From positions 4,774,001-4,838,000 of the forward strand of contig NC_007925.1 in the NCBI RefSeq assembly GCF_000013745.1: 64,000 nt of DNA, in the 5' to 3' direction. The notes under the pieces are model-generated. The model was not told where the DNA came from and did no database searches. It was given only the letters and a program-made list of their open reading frames with translations. Numbering within the stretch: the first letter of the stretch is position 1; the number at the start of each line of letters is the position of its first letter. The stretch is from Rhodopseudomonas_A palustris_F. Its GTDB lineage: Bacteria > Pseudomonadota > Alphaproteobacteria > Rhizobiales > Xanthobacteraceae. The translations under genes and the position numbers were made by a program. Below are positions 16,591 to 25,409 of the stretch, piece after piece.

Positions 16591-17568
16591 TCAAAGGCGC
16601 CGGTGCTCCCGGCGCTTTTTTGTTGCCTGGGGCACGGGCTTGGCGGTCTCGGCCGGCGCCGGCTCGGCCTCCGGCTGCGGCTCGGCCTCGGCCGGCGCGG
16701 CGTCCTGCTGCGGCGCGGCCGGCGCCGCACCCTCCTCCGCCCGCACCGCGACGGCGCGCGGCGGCGCCTCCTCCGGCCGCTCCGCCGGCAACAGCGGCGC
16801 CACCACCGGCAGCGGATCCCACACGTTCCATTGACAGATCCGGTAACCGCCGCGGCGCTGCGCCAGATCGAGGTGGACGTGGTCCTCGTGGTACCAGTCC
16901 GAGCCCGGCCCCAGCACGGTGGTGAACCGCGCGCACAGCGACACCAGCACGGTCTCGCGCACCTCGCGCGAGGCGGCGCGGTCGGTCAGCGAAATCGTCG
17001 CGCCGTTGGCGAGCTTGAGGCCGCGCACGTCGATCGCGTTGGCGCGGCCGTGCTCGGAGAGTTTGGCGCCGACCACCCGGTTGCGGCCGCGGCACTCGAA
17101 CGAATCGAAGTTGTCGAGATCGGCGAGTTTGCTGCCGAGCCGGGCCGCCAACGGCGCCATGTCGTCGCGGATCCAATGCGTCAGTTCGCTGGCCATCGCA
17201 CAGCGCAGGATCGCCGCCGGCTTCACCGCCACGCGGCTGTGATCCGGCAGCACCACGGCTTCCAGCCGCACCAGATCCTCGCCGCCGCAGCCGCCGGCGC
17301 CGTGAATATCCGGAATCGACGGCGCGATCGCGATCTGTTCGGTGAGCGCCAGCCGGCAGGCCGAGAGCTGCGGCGCGGGCTTCGGCTCCGGCTTTGCCGC
17401 GGCCGCAGGCGGCTCGCTGTCGCCCGGCTGTTGATCGGCCTCCTCCGCCGACGGCGGCGTCGCGGCCGCGGGCGCCTCCACCGGGCGCGGCTTCGGCAAC
17501 GGCACGTGGCCGTACGCCATTCCGGCATCCGGACATAACAGCAGCAGCACCGCAGCCAGCGTCAGCAT
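16591..17568 (-). CDS. Extensin-like C-terminal domain protein (secreted)
   Basis: Exported protein of the extensin-like C family, related to D-Ala-D-Ala and VanY-like metallopeptidase folds. The product of about 325 residues has a signal peptide (MLTLAAVLLLLCPDAGMA), a Pro/Ala-rich linker, and a conserved Cys-containing domain with EHGRANAIDVRGL and WYHEDHVHLDL, whose His/Asp/Glu residues look like a metal site. A long Ala/Pro/Glu-rich tail follows. The frame stays open far upstream by chance; the ATG at 17568 immediately before the signal peptide is chosen. Its 3' end overlaps the terminator of the convergent transpeptidase gene. Confidence 0.8.
   Translation of the reverse strand: MLTLAAVLLLLCPDAGMAYGHVPLPKPRPVEAPAAATPPSAEEADQQPGDSEPPAAAAKPEPKPAPQLSACRLALTEQIAIAPSIPDIHGAGGCGGEDLVRLEAVVLPDHSRVAVKPAAILRCAMASELTHWIRDDMAPLAARLGSKLADLDNFDSFECRGRNRVVGAKLSEHGRANAIDVRGLKLANGATISLTDRAASREVRETVLVSLCARFTTVLGPGSDWYHEDHVHLDLAQRRGGYRICQWNVWDPLPVVAPLLPAERPEEAPPRAVAVRAEEGAAPAAPQQDAAPAEAEPQPEAEPAPAETAKPVPQATKKRREHRRL
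16594..16622 (+). terminator. Intrinsic terminator after the L,D-transpeptidase gene
   Basis: GCGCCGG-TGCT-CCGGCGC stem-loop followed by seven T residues. It also spans the last codons of the convergent extensin-like gene, and the stem itself is symmetric. Confidence 0.8.
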
Positions 17569-17670
17569 GGACGCTTCGCCGCGCCTGCGAGGTCCACAAG
17601 CCCATTTGCTCAAGCCATTGTCCGCGCTAAAGTTGCTGCCAAAGGGATAACAATAAGGAGGAACGTTCGG

Positions 17671-19299
17671 ATGCGCGGCTTGATGCAAGACTGGCCTTTG
17701 TTGTGTCATCGGATCATCGACCATGCGGCGATGATCCACGGTGAACGCGAGGTGGTCACCCGGTCTGTCGAGGGTCCCATTCACCGCACCAATTACGCCG
17801 AAATACGGCAGCGCGCGCTGAAAGTCGCGCAGCGGCTCGACCGCGACGGCATCAAGCTCGGCGACCGCGTCGCCACCATCGCCTGGAACACCTGGCGACA
17901 CCTGGAAGCTTGGTACGGGATCATGGGTATCGGCGCGATCTGCCATACCGTCAACCCCCGGTTGTTTCCCGACCAGATCGCCTGGATCGTCAATCATGCC
18001 GAAGACCGCGTGATCATGACCGATCTCAGCTTCGTGCCGGTGCTGGAGAAGATCGCGGCGCAGCTGCCGAGCGTCGAGCGCTACATCATCCTGACCGACG
18101 CCGCGCATATGCCGCAGACCACGCTGAAAAACGCGGTGGCCTACGAGGACTGGATCGCCGAGGCCGACGGCGATTTCAAGTGGGCGATGTTCGACGAGAA
18201 CACCGCGGCGGCGATGTGCTACACCTCGGGCACCACCGGCGATCCGAAGGGCGTGCTGTATTCGCACCGCTCCAACGTGCTGCACGCGCTGGTCGCCAAC
18301 AACGGCGACGCGCTCGGCGCCACCTCGAAGGACGTCATGCTGCCGGTGGTGCCGCTGTTCCACGCCAACAGCTGGGGCATCGCGTTCTCGGCGCCGGCGA
18401 TGGGCACCAAGCTGGTGATGCCGGGCGCCAAGCTCGACGGCGCCTCGGTCTACGAATTGATGGACACCGAGAAGGTGACCTACAGCGCCGGGGTGCCGAC
18501 GGTGTGGCTGATGCTGCTGCAATACATGGACAAGGAAAAGCTGAAGCTGCCGCATCTGCGCGTCGTCGCCTGCGGCGGCTCGGCGATGCCGCGGGCGATG
18601 ATCAAGGCGTTCTCCGACATGGGAATCGAGCCGCGCCACGCCTGGGGCATGACCGAGATGAGCCCGCTCGGCACGGTGTGCTCGCTGCAGCCGCAATTCG
18701 CCGATTTGCCGGCGGAGCAGAAGCTCGACATCCTGCAGACCCAGGGCTATCCGCCGTTCATGGTGGAGATGAAGATCACCGACGACGCCGGCAAGCGGCT
18801 GCCGTGGGACGGCAAGACCTTCGGCCGGCTCAAGGTGCGCGGCCCTTCGGTGTCCGCCGCCTATTTCCGGGTCAAGGACGAGATCCTCGACAAGGAGGGC
18901 TATTTCGACACCGGCGACGTCGCCACCATCGACAAATACGGCTACATGCGGATCACCGACCGCTCCAAGGACGTCATCAAGTCGGGCGGCGAATGGATCT
19001 CCTCGATCGATCTGGAGAACCTCGCGGTCGGCCATCCCAAGGTGGCGGAGGCCGCGGTGATCGGCGTCTATCATCCGAAGTGGGACGAGCGGCCGCTGCT
19101 GATCTGCCAGCTGAAGCCGGACCAGACCGCGACCCGCGACGAGATCCTGCACTACATGGACGGCAAGATCGCCAAATGGTGGATGCCGGACGACGTGATC
19201 TTCATCGAGGCGATCCCGCACACCGCCACCGGCAAGATCCTGAAAACCGCGTTGCGCGACCAGTTCAGCAACTACAAGCTGCCGACCGCGGCGGCGTGA
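17671..19299 (+). CDS. Long-chain fatty acyl-CoA ligase / AMP-binding enzyme
   Basis: ATP-dependent CoA ligase that activates a carboxylic acid through an acyl-adenylate, feeding beta-oxidation. The 542-residue product has the P-loop YTSGTTGDPKGV, the A5 motif WGMTEMSP, the A7 motif YFDTGDVA, the A8 region DRSKDVIKSGGEWIS and the catalytic Lys in PHTATGKILKTALR. An AAGGAGG site nine bases before the ATG marks the start. Substrate chain length cannot be told. The acyltransferase gene follows in the same direction. Confidence 0.92.
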   Translation: MRGLMQDWPLLCHRIIDHAAMIHGEREVVTRSVEGPIHRTNYAEIRQRALKVAQRLDRDGIKLGDRVATIAWNTWRHLEAWYGIMGIGAICHTVNPRLFPDQIAWIVNHAEDRVIMTDLSFVPVLEKIAAQLPSVERYIILTDAAHMPQTTLKNAVAYEDWIAEADGDFKWAMFDENTAAAMCYTSGTTGDPKGVLYSHRSNVLHALVANNGDALGATSKDVMLPVVPLFHANSWGIAFSAPAMGTKLVMPGAKLDGASVYELMDTEKVTYSAGVPTVWLMLLQYMDKEKLKLPHLRVVACGGSAMPRAMIKAFSDMGIEPRHAWGMTEMSPLGTVCSLQPQFADLPAEQKLDILQTQGYPPFMVEMKITDDAGKRLPWDGKTFGRLKVRGPSVSAAYFRVKDEILDKEGYFDTGDVATIDKYGYMRITDRSKDVIKSGGEWISSIDLENLAVGHPKVAEAAVIGVYHPKWDERPLLICQLKPDQTATRDEILHYMDGKIAKWWMPDDVIFIEAIPHTATGKILKTALRDQFSNYKLPTAAA

Positions 19300-19382
19300 G
19301 GCGCGCATCGCGGATGTTGTTGACTCTCCCCACGCGCGGGGAGAGTTTCGCTGCGCTTTTCCCTGGCCCCGGAGCGCGTGCA

Positions 19383-20546
19383 ATGGACGGCGTCGCGCCC
19401 GTCGTTCCCATCCCCCACAACAGCCAGCTCGAAGCCCGTACCCGCGGCTTCGACGCGCTGCGCGGCAGCTTGACGCTGCTGGTGCTGTTTCACCATGCCG
19501 CCATCACCTACGGTGCCCCCGGCGGCTGGTTCTATCGCGAGATCTCGCCCAACGACTCGCCTTCCTCGCAGCTCTTGATGCTGTTCGTGACGGTGAACCA
19601 ATCCTACTTCATGGGCGTGTTTTTCCTGCTGGCCGGGTATTTCACCCCCGGCGCGCTGCGGCACAAGGGAGCGCGGCGCTTTGTCCGCGACCGGCTGTGG
19701 CGGCTCGGGCTTCCGCTGTTGGTATTCGGCGTGCTGCTCGGCCCGCTCACCGTGGCGCTGGCGTGGACCAGCAAGGGCTGGCCGGTGCTGCCGAGCCTGA
19801 TTTCGATCTGGCGCAGCGGGACTTTCATCCCAGGGCCGCTGTGGTTCGCCGAAGCGCTGTTGCTGTTCGGCTTTGCGGCGGTGCTGTGGCATCTGCTGCT
19901 GCGCCGCCGCAGCGGCGCGGTTGCGGTCAGCAAAGCGTTTCCTTCAAACAGAACGCTCGCGATCGCCGCCATCGCCACCGGCGCGACCTCCTTCGCGATC
20001 CGGCTGTGGTGGCCGGTCGGCACCGCCTTCGCCGGCCTGCAATTCGGTTACTTCGCCGGCTACGCGGTGCTGTTCGCCGCCGGCTGCATCGCCGCCGAGC
20101 AGCGCTGGCTGGAGCGGATTCCGCCAGAAAGCGTTCGGCTGTGGTCGCGCGTGACGCTGCTCTGCCTGCCGATCCTGCCCGCCGTCGTCTATCTCGGTGC
20201 CGCCGTTCCCGCGCTTCAGGAATCGCCCGAGGGCGGCCTCAATCCGCTCGCCATGCTCTATGCATTCTGGGAGCCGCTGGTCGCCTGGGGCATCATGCTG
20301 TGGCTGCTGACGGTCTATCAGCGGCGTTTTCCAAGGCTCGACGGGCTGTGGCGATCGCTGGCTGCGCGGGCCTATACGATCTACATCATCCATCCGCCGG
20401 TGCTGGTCGGTGTGGCCCTGGCGTGGCGCGAGACGGCGGCGCCGCTGCTGGTGAAATTCGCCATCACCGGGCTTGTGAGCTGCGCCATCTGCTTTTCCTC
20501 GGCCGGGCTGATCCTGCGCATTCCAGGTGCCCGCCGGATCCTGTGA
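19383..20546 (+). CDS. Acyltransferase family 3 membrane protein
   Basis: Integral membrane acyltransferase of the OafA/family 3 type, which O-acylates sugars or other envelope molecules. The 387-residue product begins with RGFDALRGSLTLLVLFHHAAI, carrying the family Arg and His, and has about ten hydrophobic segments. The ATG at 19383 is chosen because the family motif starts soon after; a start at 19314 is possible. It follows the CoA ligase by 83 bases, so the two may be co-transcribed. Confidence 0.85.
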   Translation: MDGVAPVVPIPHNSQLEARTRGFDALRGSLTLLVLFHHAAITYGAPGGWFYREISPNDSPSSQLLMLFVTVNQSYFMGVFFLLAGYFTPGALRHKGARRFVRDRLWRLGLPLLVFGVLLGPLTVALAWTSKGWPVLPSLISIWRSGTFIPGPLWFAEALLLFGFAAVLWHLLLRRRSGAVAVSKAFPSNRTLAIAAIATGATSFAIRLWWPVGTAFAGLQFGYFAGYAVLFAAGCIAAEQRWLERIPPESVRLWSRVTLLCLPILPAVVYLGAAVPALQESPEGGLNPLAMLYAFWEPLVAWGIMLWLLTVYQRRFPRLDGLWRSLAARAYTIYIIHPPVLVGVALAWRETAAPLLVKFAITGLVSCAICFSSAGLILRIPGARRIL

Positions 20547-20677
20547 GGGCCTCGGCCGAGGCCGGCAAATCTCTTGGCATTGCACCCTTGAATTTCACCC
20601 CCGAGCATGGTCTCAAACGGGCCTGACGACCGTCGGCCCTCGGCGGCCGCGCCTCCCAACCGGCAGACATTCAGCCC

Positions 20678-21520
20678 ATGGCCCGCAGGTTTTCCGCGCC
20701 GTATCAGACGGAGCCGGTGTCCAGTCTCGCGCTGTGGGCGCGGCGGCTGGCGGTGTTTTCCGTGGTCGCCACGCTGACCTCGATCGGCATCGTGCGGTTC
20801 GGCTTTCTCGAGGTGAAGCCGGCGCTGGCGACGTTCTTCGCAGCACTCGGCATCGCCGGGCTGTCGATCCTGGTGGCGCTGGCCGGCTTCGTGGCGATCT
20901 GGCAGAACGGCTCGCGCGGCATGGGCATGATCCTGCTGGCGCTGACGCTCGACGTCGCGATCCTGGCCTATCCGGGCTATCTCGGGCTGCAATATCGCCG
21001 GCTGCCGCCGCTCCACGACATCACCACCGACCCGATCGATCCGCCGAAATTCGAGGCGTTGGCGCGGCTCAGAGTCGGCGACGGCACCAACACCGCGGTC
21101 TATGCCGGGCTGTACTCCGCCGAACAGCAACGCGCGGCCTGGCCGGAGATCGAAACCGTGCAGCTCGATGTGCCGGTGCAGAAGGCCTACGACGTCACGC
21201 TGGAATTGATCACCAAGCGCAAATGGCGGATCGTCGACGCCCGCGCGCCGCAGCCGCCGCGCCGCGAAGGCAAGATCGAGGCGGTGGCGCGCACGCTGAT
21301 CATGGGGTTTCGCGAGGACGTCGCGATCCGCGTGTTGCCCGACGGCGACGGCTCGCGGGTCGATATCCGCTCCTCGTCGCGCTATTTCGAAAGCGACCTC
21401 GGCAGCAACGCCGCGCGCGTCACGAAATTGATCGACGACATCAACACCGCCGCCGACAACGCAGCACTCGCCAAGAAGCCGGCGGAGCCGGCCAAGGGCG
21501 CGGTGAAGGGGAAGAAGTAG
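20678..21520 (+). CDS. DUF1499 domain protein with membrane helices
   Basis: Function unknown; DUF1499 is widespread in proteobacteria. The 280-residue product has three N-terminal hydrophobic segments (about residues 22-45, 50-75 and 82-100). A soluble DUF1499 domain follows, with YAGLYSAEQQRAAWPEIETV, the conserved WRIVDA and FREDVAIRV...SRVDIRSSSRYFESDLGSNAARV blocks. A Lys-rich tail ends it. It is monocistronic and followed by a 7-bp tandem repeat. Confidence 0.85.
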   Translation: MARRFSAPYQTEPVSSLALWARRLAVFSVVATLTSIGIVRFGFLEVKPALATFFAALGIAGLSILVALAGFVAIWQNGSRGMGMILLALTLDVAILAYPGYLGLQYRRLPPLHDITTDPIDPPKFEALARLRVGDGTNTAVYAGLYSAEQQRAAWPEIETVQLDVPVQKAYDVTLELITKRKWRIVDARAPQPPRREGKIEAVARTLIMGFREDVAIRVLPDGDGSRVDIRSSSRYFESDLGSNAARVTKLIDDINTAADNAALAKKPAEPAKGAVKGKK

Positions 21521-21526
21521 GGAAGG

Positions 21527-21690
21527 GCGAATGGCGAATGGCGAATGGCGAATGGCGAATGGCGAATGGAACGCCGGCCGCAGAGCCACCGCAAGGCCCT
21601 TTTTGCGACGGGCGTGTCGATAGCACGACGCCTCGAACTAAAATGAAGACGTCCTTCGCTATTCGCTATTCGCCACTCACTATTCGCCCC
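21527..21690. repeat. Inverted pair of 7-bp tandem repeats
   Basis: Six consecutive copies of GCGAATG occupy 21527-21568. About 90 bases further on, 21655-21690 carries the inverse unit in variant form (TATTCGC, CACTCAC). The arms can pair, so the block looks like a mini inverted element. It lies between convergent genes. Confidence 0.75.
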
Positions 21691-21693
21691 CCG

Positions 21694-22620
21694 CTACTCC
21701 CTCCCCGCCAACCGATAGCTGCCACCGATCAAGGGGTCGCCGTCGGTCGCCACCACGCCGCGGCCGACCAAATCTTCCAGATGCGCCAGCACCGAATAGC
21801 TGGCGGCGCCGGTGAGCCGCGGGTCGATGCCGATATAGACCGCGCGCACCAAAGTCGGGATGTCGGCCTCGCCCTTGTGCAGCCGATGCAGGATCGATTC
21901 CTCGCGGGCCTGGCGATGCCTAATCAGAAAGCGGACGTAGCGCGGGCCTTGCGCGATCGCCTCGCCGTGGCCGGAGAAATACAATTGCTCCGGGCGCGCC
22001 GCGAGTTTTTCCAGCGACGCCATGTAGTCCGGCATCGCGCCGTCCGGCGGCGCCACGATCGAGGTCGACCAGCCCATCACGTGATCGCCGACGAAACAGG
22101 CGTCCCGCTCGCGCCAGGCAAACGCCAGATGATTGGCGGTGTGGCCCGGCGTCGCCACCGCCTCGAGCGCCCAACCATTGCCTTCGACCACGTCGCCGTC
22201 GCGCAGCATGACGTCCGGACAAAAGTCGCGGTCGGCGCCGGACTCAGTGATGACGGATTCGCTGTCGTAATACGGCCGCGAGGCGCGGTGCGCGCCCTCG
22301 GCATAGACCGTGGCGCCGGTCGCCATCTTCAAGCGCGGGGTGTTCGGCGAATGGTCCTTGTGGGTGTGGGTGACGATGATGTGGCTGACGGTCTCGCCCT
22401 TCACCGCGTCGAGCAGCGCCTGCGCGTGCGCCTCATTGTCCGGGCCGGGGTCGATGATGGCGACGCGCCCGCGGCCGACGATGTAGCTCACCGTGCCGGT
22501 GAAGGTGAACGGCGAGGGATTGTTGCAGAGGATTCTGCGCAGCCCGGGGACCGGCTCGTCGACCACGCCGGGCTGCAGCACAAAGTCGCGGTTGAACGGG
22601 ACGTCGTCATTGTCGCTCAT
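21694..22620 (-). CDS. Metallo-beta-lactamase fold hydrolase
   Basis: Zinc-dependent hydrolase of the glyoxalase II/LACTB2-like branch; substrate unknown. The 308-residue product begins at MSDNDDVPF. It has the metal motif THTHKDHS, further His ligands in TPGHTAN and GDHVMGW, and SGHGEAI near the end of the lactamase domain. A winged-helix-like C-terminal segment follows (DIPTLVRAVY...SVLAHLEDLVGRG). The start is set at 22620 because the longer frame runs into a repeat element. Confidence 0.88.
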   Translation of the reverse strand: MSDNDDVPFNRDFVLQPGVVDEPVPGLRRILCNNPSPFTFTGTVSYIVGRGRVAIIDPGPDNEAHAQALLDAVKGETVSHIIVTHTHKDHSPNTPRLKMATGATVYAEGAHRASRPYYDSESVITESGADRDFCPDVMLRDGDVVEGNGWALEAVATPGHTANHLAFAWRERDACFVGDHVMGWSTSIVAPPDGAMPDYMASLEKLAARPEQLYFSGHGEAIAQGPRYVRFLIRHRQAREESILHRLHKGEADIPTLVRAVYIGIDPRLTGAASYSVLAHLEDLVGRGVVATDGDPLIGGSYRLAGRE

Positions 22621-22659
22621 AGCGGGGCCTGTGTCACGGGTTCGACCACAACCAAGTTC

Positions 22660-22780
22660 GTCATTCCGGGGCGCGAGCCGCTTGGCGAGCGAGCCCGGAA
22701 TCCATAACCACCGCGGGGAGTATGGATTCCGGGCCTGCCCCCCGGCCGGCTTCGCCGACCGGGATGCATCCCGGAATGAC
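22660..22780. repeat. Dispersed palindromic repeat GTCATTCCGG...GGAATGAC (copy 2)
   Basis: Same family as 13323-13434, with ends GTCATTCCGGGGCGCGAG and GGATGCATCCCGGAATGAC. A partial CGTCCGGGACACG-type element follows at 22811-22865. Confidence 0.85.
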
Positions 22781-22869
22781 GATCTTGAAAACGGCCAAGC
22801 AATTCTCTGGTGCGGTCCCGGCCCTGCGACGCCGCGCAAGCGCGCGGCATCGCGTCCGGGACACGCGCG

Positions 22870-24084
22870 TCAGCTGAACGCCTGGATCCCGGTGATGGCG
22901 CGGCCGAGGATCAGCGCGTGGACGTCGTGGGTGCCCTCGTAGGTGTTCACCGTCTCCAGGTTCTGGGCGTGGCGCATCACGTGGTATTCGATCTGGATGC
23001 CGTTGCCGCCGTGCATGTCGCGCGCCATCCGGGCGATGTCGAGCGCCTTGCCGCAATTGTTGCGCTTGACGATCGAGATCATCTCCGGCGCCATCTTGCC
23101 TTCGTCCATCAGCCGGCCGACGCGTAAGCTGCCCTGCAGCCCGAGCGCGATCTCGGTCTGCATGTCGGCGAGCTTCTTCTGCACCAATTGCGTCGCGGCC
23201 AGCGGCCGGTTGAACTGCTTGCGATCCAGCGTGTATTGCCGGGCGCGCGCCATGCAGTCCTCGGCGGCGCCCATCACCCCCCAGGAAATACCGTAGCGGG
23301 CGCGGTTGAGGCAGCCGAACGGGCCTTTCAGCCCGGCGACGTTGGGCAGCAGCGCCTCTTCGCCGACCACCACGCCGTCCATCACGATCTCGCCGGTGAT
23401 CGAGGCACGCAACGACAGCTTACCGCCGATCTTCGGCGCCGACAGCCCCTTCATGCCCTTCTCGAGGATGAAGCCGCGGATCTGGTTGTTGTGCTCGGGC
23501 GACTTCGCCCACACCACGAACACGTCGGCGATCGGCGCATTGGAAATCCACATCTTGGTGCCGGTCAGCCGGTAGCCGTCGGAGACCTTCTCGGCGCGAG
23601 TCTTCATGCCGCCGGGGTCGGAGCCGGCGTCGGGCTCGGTCAGGCCGAAGCAGCCGACCCACTCGCCGGAGGCGAGCTTGGGCAGATATTTCTTGCGCTG
23701 GTTCTCGTCGCCATAGGCGTAGATCGGATGCATCACCAGCGAGGACTGCACGCTATTCATCGAGCGATAGCCCGAGTCCACCCGCTCGATCTCGCGCGCC
23801 ACCAGCCCATAAGCCACGTAGCTGGCATTGGCACAGCCGTACTCCTCCGGCAGCGTGATGCCGATCAGTCCGAGTTCTCCCATCTCGTGGAATATCTCGC
23901 GATCGGTGCGCTCTTCCAGATAGGCCGAGGCGACGCGCGGCATCAGCTTGTCCTGCGCGTAGGCGCGCGCGGTGTCGCGGATCATGCGCTCGTCTTCGGT
24001 GAGCTGGTCTTCCAACAGGAACGGATCGTCCCACTGGAAATTCACCGGAGCCGGCTTGTCCTTGGACTGCGGACGAACGCTCAT
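22870..24084 (-). CDS. gcdH: Glutaryl-CoA dehydrogenase-type acyl-CoA dehydrogenase
   Basis: FAD enzyme oxidising and decarboxylating glutaryl-CoA to crotonyl-CoA in lysine, tryptophan and aromatic degradation. The 404-residue product starts MSVRPQSKDK. It shows the FAD/acyl motifs GCFGLTEPDAGSDPGGM and KMWISNAP, RYGISWGVMGAA, and the active-site Glu in NTYEGTHDVHALILGRA. The ATG at 24084 is preferred to an upstream GTG because AAAGGAA lies just ahead of it. The glutaryl-specific Arg region (SLRASITGEI) supports gcdH over short-chain dehydrogenases. Confidence 0.9.
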   Translation of the reverse strand: MSVRPQSKDKPAPVNFQWDDPFLLEDQLTEDERMIRDTARAYAQDKLMPRVASAYLEERTDREIFHEMGELGLIGITLPEEYGCANASYVAYGLVAREIERVDSGYRSMNSVQSSLVMHPIYAYGDENQRKKYLPKLASGEWVGCFGLTEPDAGSDPGGMKTRAEKVSDGYRLTGTKMWISNAPIADVFVVWAKSPEHNNQIRGFILEKGMKGLSAPKIGGKLSLRASITGEIVMDGVVVGEEALLPNVAGLKGPFGCLNRARYGISWGVMGAAEDCMARARQYTLDRKQFNRPLAATQLVQKKLADMQTEIALGLQGSLRVGRLMDEGKMAPEMISIVKRNNCGKALDIARMARDMHGGNGIQIEYHVMRHAQNLETVNTYEGTHDVHALILGRAITGIQAFS

Positions 24085-24153
24085 CGAAATTCCTTTCACA
24101 AGGCTACGCTCCCGAAGAGGAAATGCGGCAGCGGCAGGTTAGTTGCTCGCAAA

Positions 24154-25230
24154 CTAGCCTTCAAGCCGCTCGTTGGAGACGATCTCGATGCCGAACCCCG
24201 ACAGCCCCTTGTAGTCGTGCTGCGACGACGTCAGGTGGCGGATCGAGGAGACGCCTAGGTCGCGCAGGATCTGCGCGCCGACGCCGATCTCGCGCCATTG
24301 CTTGTGGCGGTCGGCCTCGGCGGATTGCGGCTCGTCGATCGGCTCGACCGGCACGCCGGCGGCGCCGTCGCGCAGATAGACCAGCACGCCGGAGCCGTTC
24401 TGCTTGAAATGATCCAGCACCGCCTGCATCCGCCGCGGCCCGGAGAACATCTCTTTCAGGATGTTCGGCTTGTGGAACCGGGTCAGCACGTTCTTACCGT
24501 CGCCGATCCCCTTGTAGACCAACGCGATGTGGGCGATGGATTCGAACGGCGAGCGGTAGGCATAGCCCTGCATCGGCCCGATCGGGGTCTCCATGGTGAA
24601 GCTGGAGACCCGCTCGATCAGCTTCTCGCGGGCCTGGCGATGCGCGATCAGGTCGGCGATGGTGACGTGCTTGATGTTGTGCAAGGCGGCGAATTTGACG
24701 ACCTGCTCGCCCTTCATCACGGTGCCGTCGTCGTTCATCAATTCCGAAATGACGCCGACCGCCGGCAGCCCGGCGAGCTTGCACAGATCGACCGCGGCCT
24801 CGGTATGGCCGGAGCGCAGCAGCACGCCGCCCTCGCGGGCGATCAGCGGGAAGATGTGGCCGGGGCGGGAAAAATCATTGGCGCCGGCGTTCGGATTGGC
24901 CAGCGCCCGGCAGCACGAGGCGCGTTCGTCGGCGGAAATGCCGGTGCCGTTGTCCGGCTTGTAGTCGATCGACACCGTGAAGGCGGTGGTGTGGTTGGAA
25001 TCGTTGTTCGACACCATCGGATCAAGCCGCAGCCGGCGGGCGTCCTCCACGGTGATCGGCGCGCAGACGATGCCGGAGGTGTGGCGGATGATGAAGGCCA
25101 TCTTCTCGGCGGTGCAGAACGAGGCCGCGACGATCAGATCGCCCTCGCCTTCGCGGTCGTCGTCGTCGGTGACGACGACGATTTCGCCGCTGGAAAAGGC
25201 TTGCAGAACTTCCTGAATCGGATGGGCCAT
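24154..25230 (-). CDS. ribB: 3,4-dihydroxy-2-butanone 4-phosphate synthase with degenerate GTP cyclohydrolase II domain
   Basis: Makes the four-carbon riboflavin precursor from ribulose 5-phosphate. Residues 1-205 are a full RibB domain: DDDREGEGDL for metal and substrate, NDSNHTTAFTVSID, RPGHIFPL and SGHTEAAVDL. Residues about 206-358 align with GTP cyclohydrolase II in outline (TPIGPMQGYAY, LTRFHK, LGVSSIRHLT). The three zinc cysteines and the GRGIGL-type loop are absent, so that half should not cleave GTP. No FMN riboswitch was seen upstream. Confidence 0.9.
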   Translation of the reverse strand: MAHPIQEVLQAFSSGEIVVVTDDDDREGEGDLIVAASFCTAEKMAFIIRHTSGIVCAPITVEDARRLRLDPMVSNNDSNHTTAFTVSIDYKPDNGTGISADERASCCRALANPNAGANDFSRPGHIFPLIAREGGVLLRSGHTEAAVDLCKLAGLPAVGVISELMNDDGTVMKGEQVVKFAALHNIKHVTIADLIAHRQAREKLIERVSSFTMETPIGPMQGYAYRSPFESIAHIALVYKGIGDGKNVLTRFHKPNILKEMFSGPRRMQAVLDHFKQNGSGVLVYLRDGAAGVPVEPIDEPQSAEADRHKQWREIGVGAQILRDLGVSSIRHLTSSQHDYKGLSGFGIEIVSNERLEG

Positions 25231-25409
25231 CGTTGGTTTTGCTCCTCTTTGCGGAGCAATAGCCGGACTCGCCGAACGGCGCCAGTCTCAATGTCCCGAG
25301 CGCCGATCGGCCGCCCGACGGCCATTCCGCCCCGCGAACGGCGAGGCGACGCCGTCGCGCCGGCCGAGATTTTCCCGGTGCGGCGCGACGGCGAGCGTGC
25401 TGCTGTCGC

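Noticed and set aside
16591..19383. A 930-residue minus-strand open frame
   Set aside because: It is a chance extension opposite the acyl-CoA ligase; only the part from 17568 downward has a signal peptide and a known domain.
25231..25409. An FMN riboswitch before ribB
   Set aside because: The conserved RFN stem motifs were not found on the minus strand; this gap lies upstream of ribB and downstream of the TonB receptor gene.
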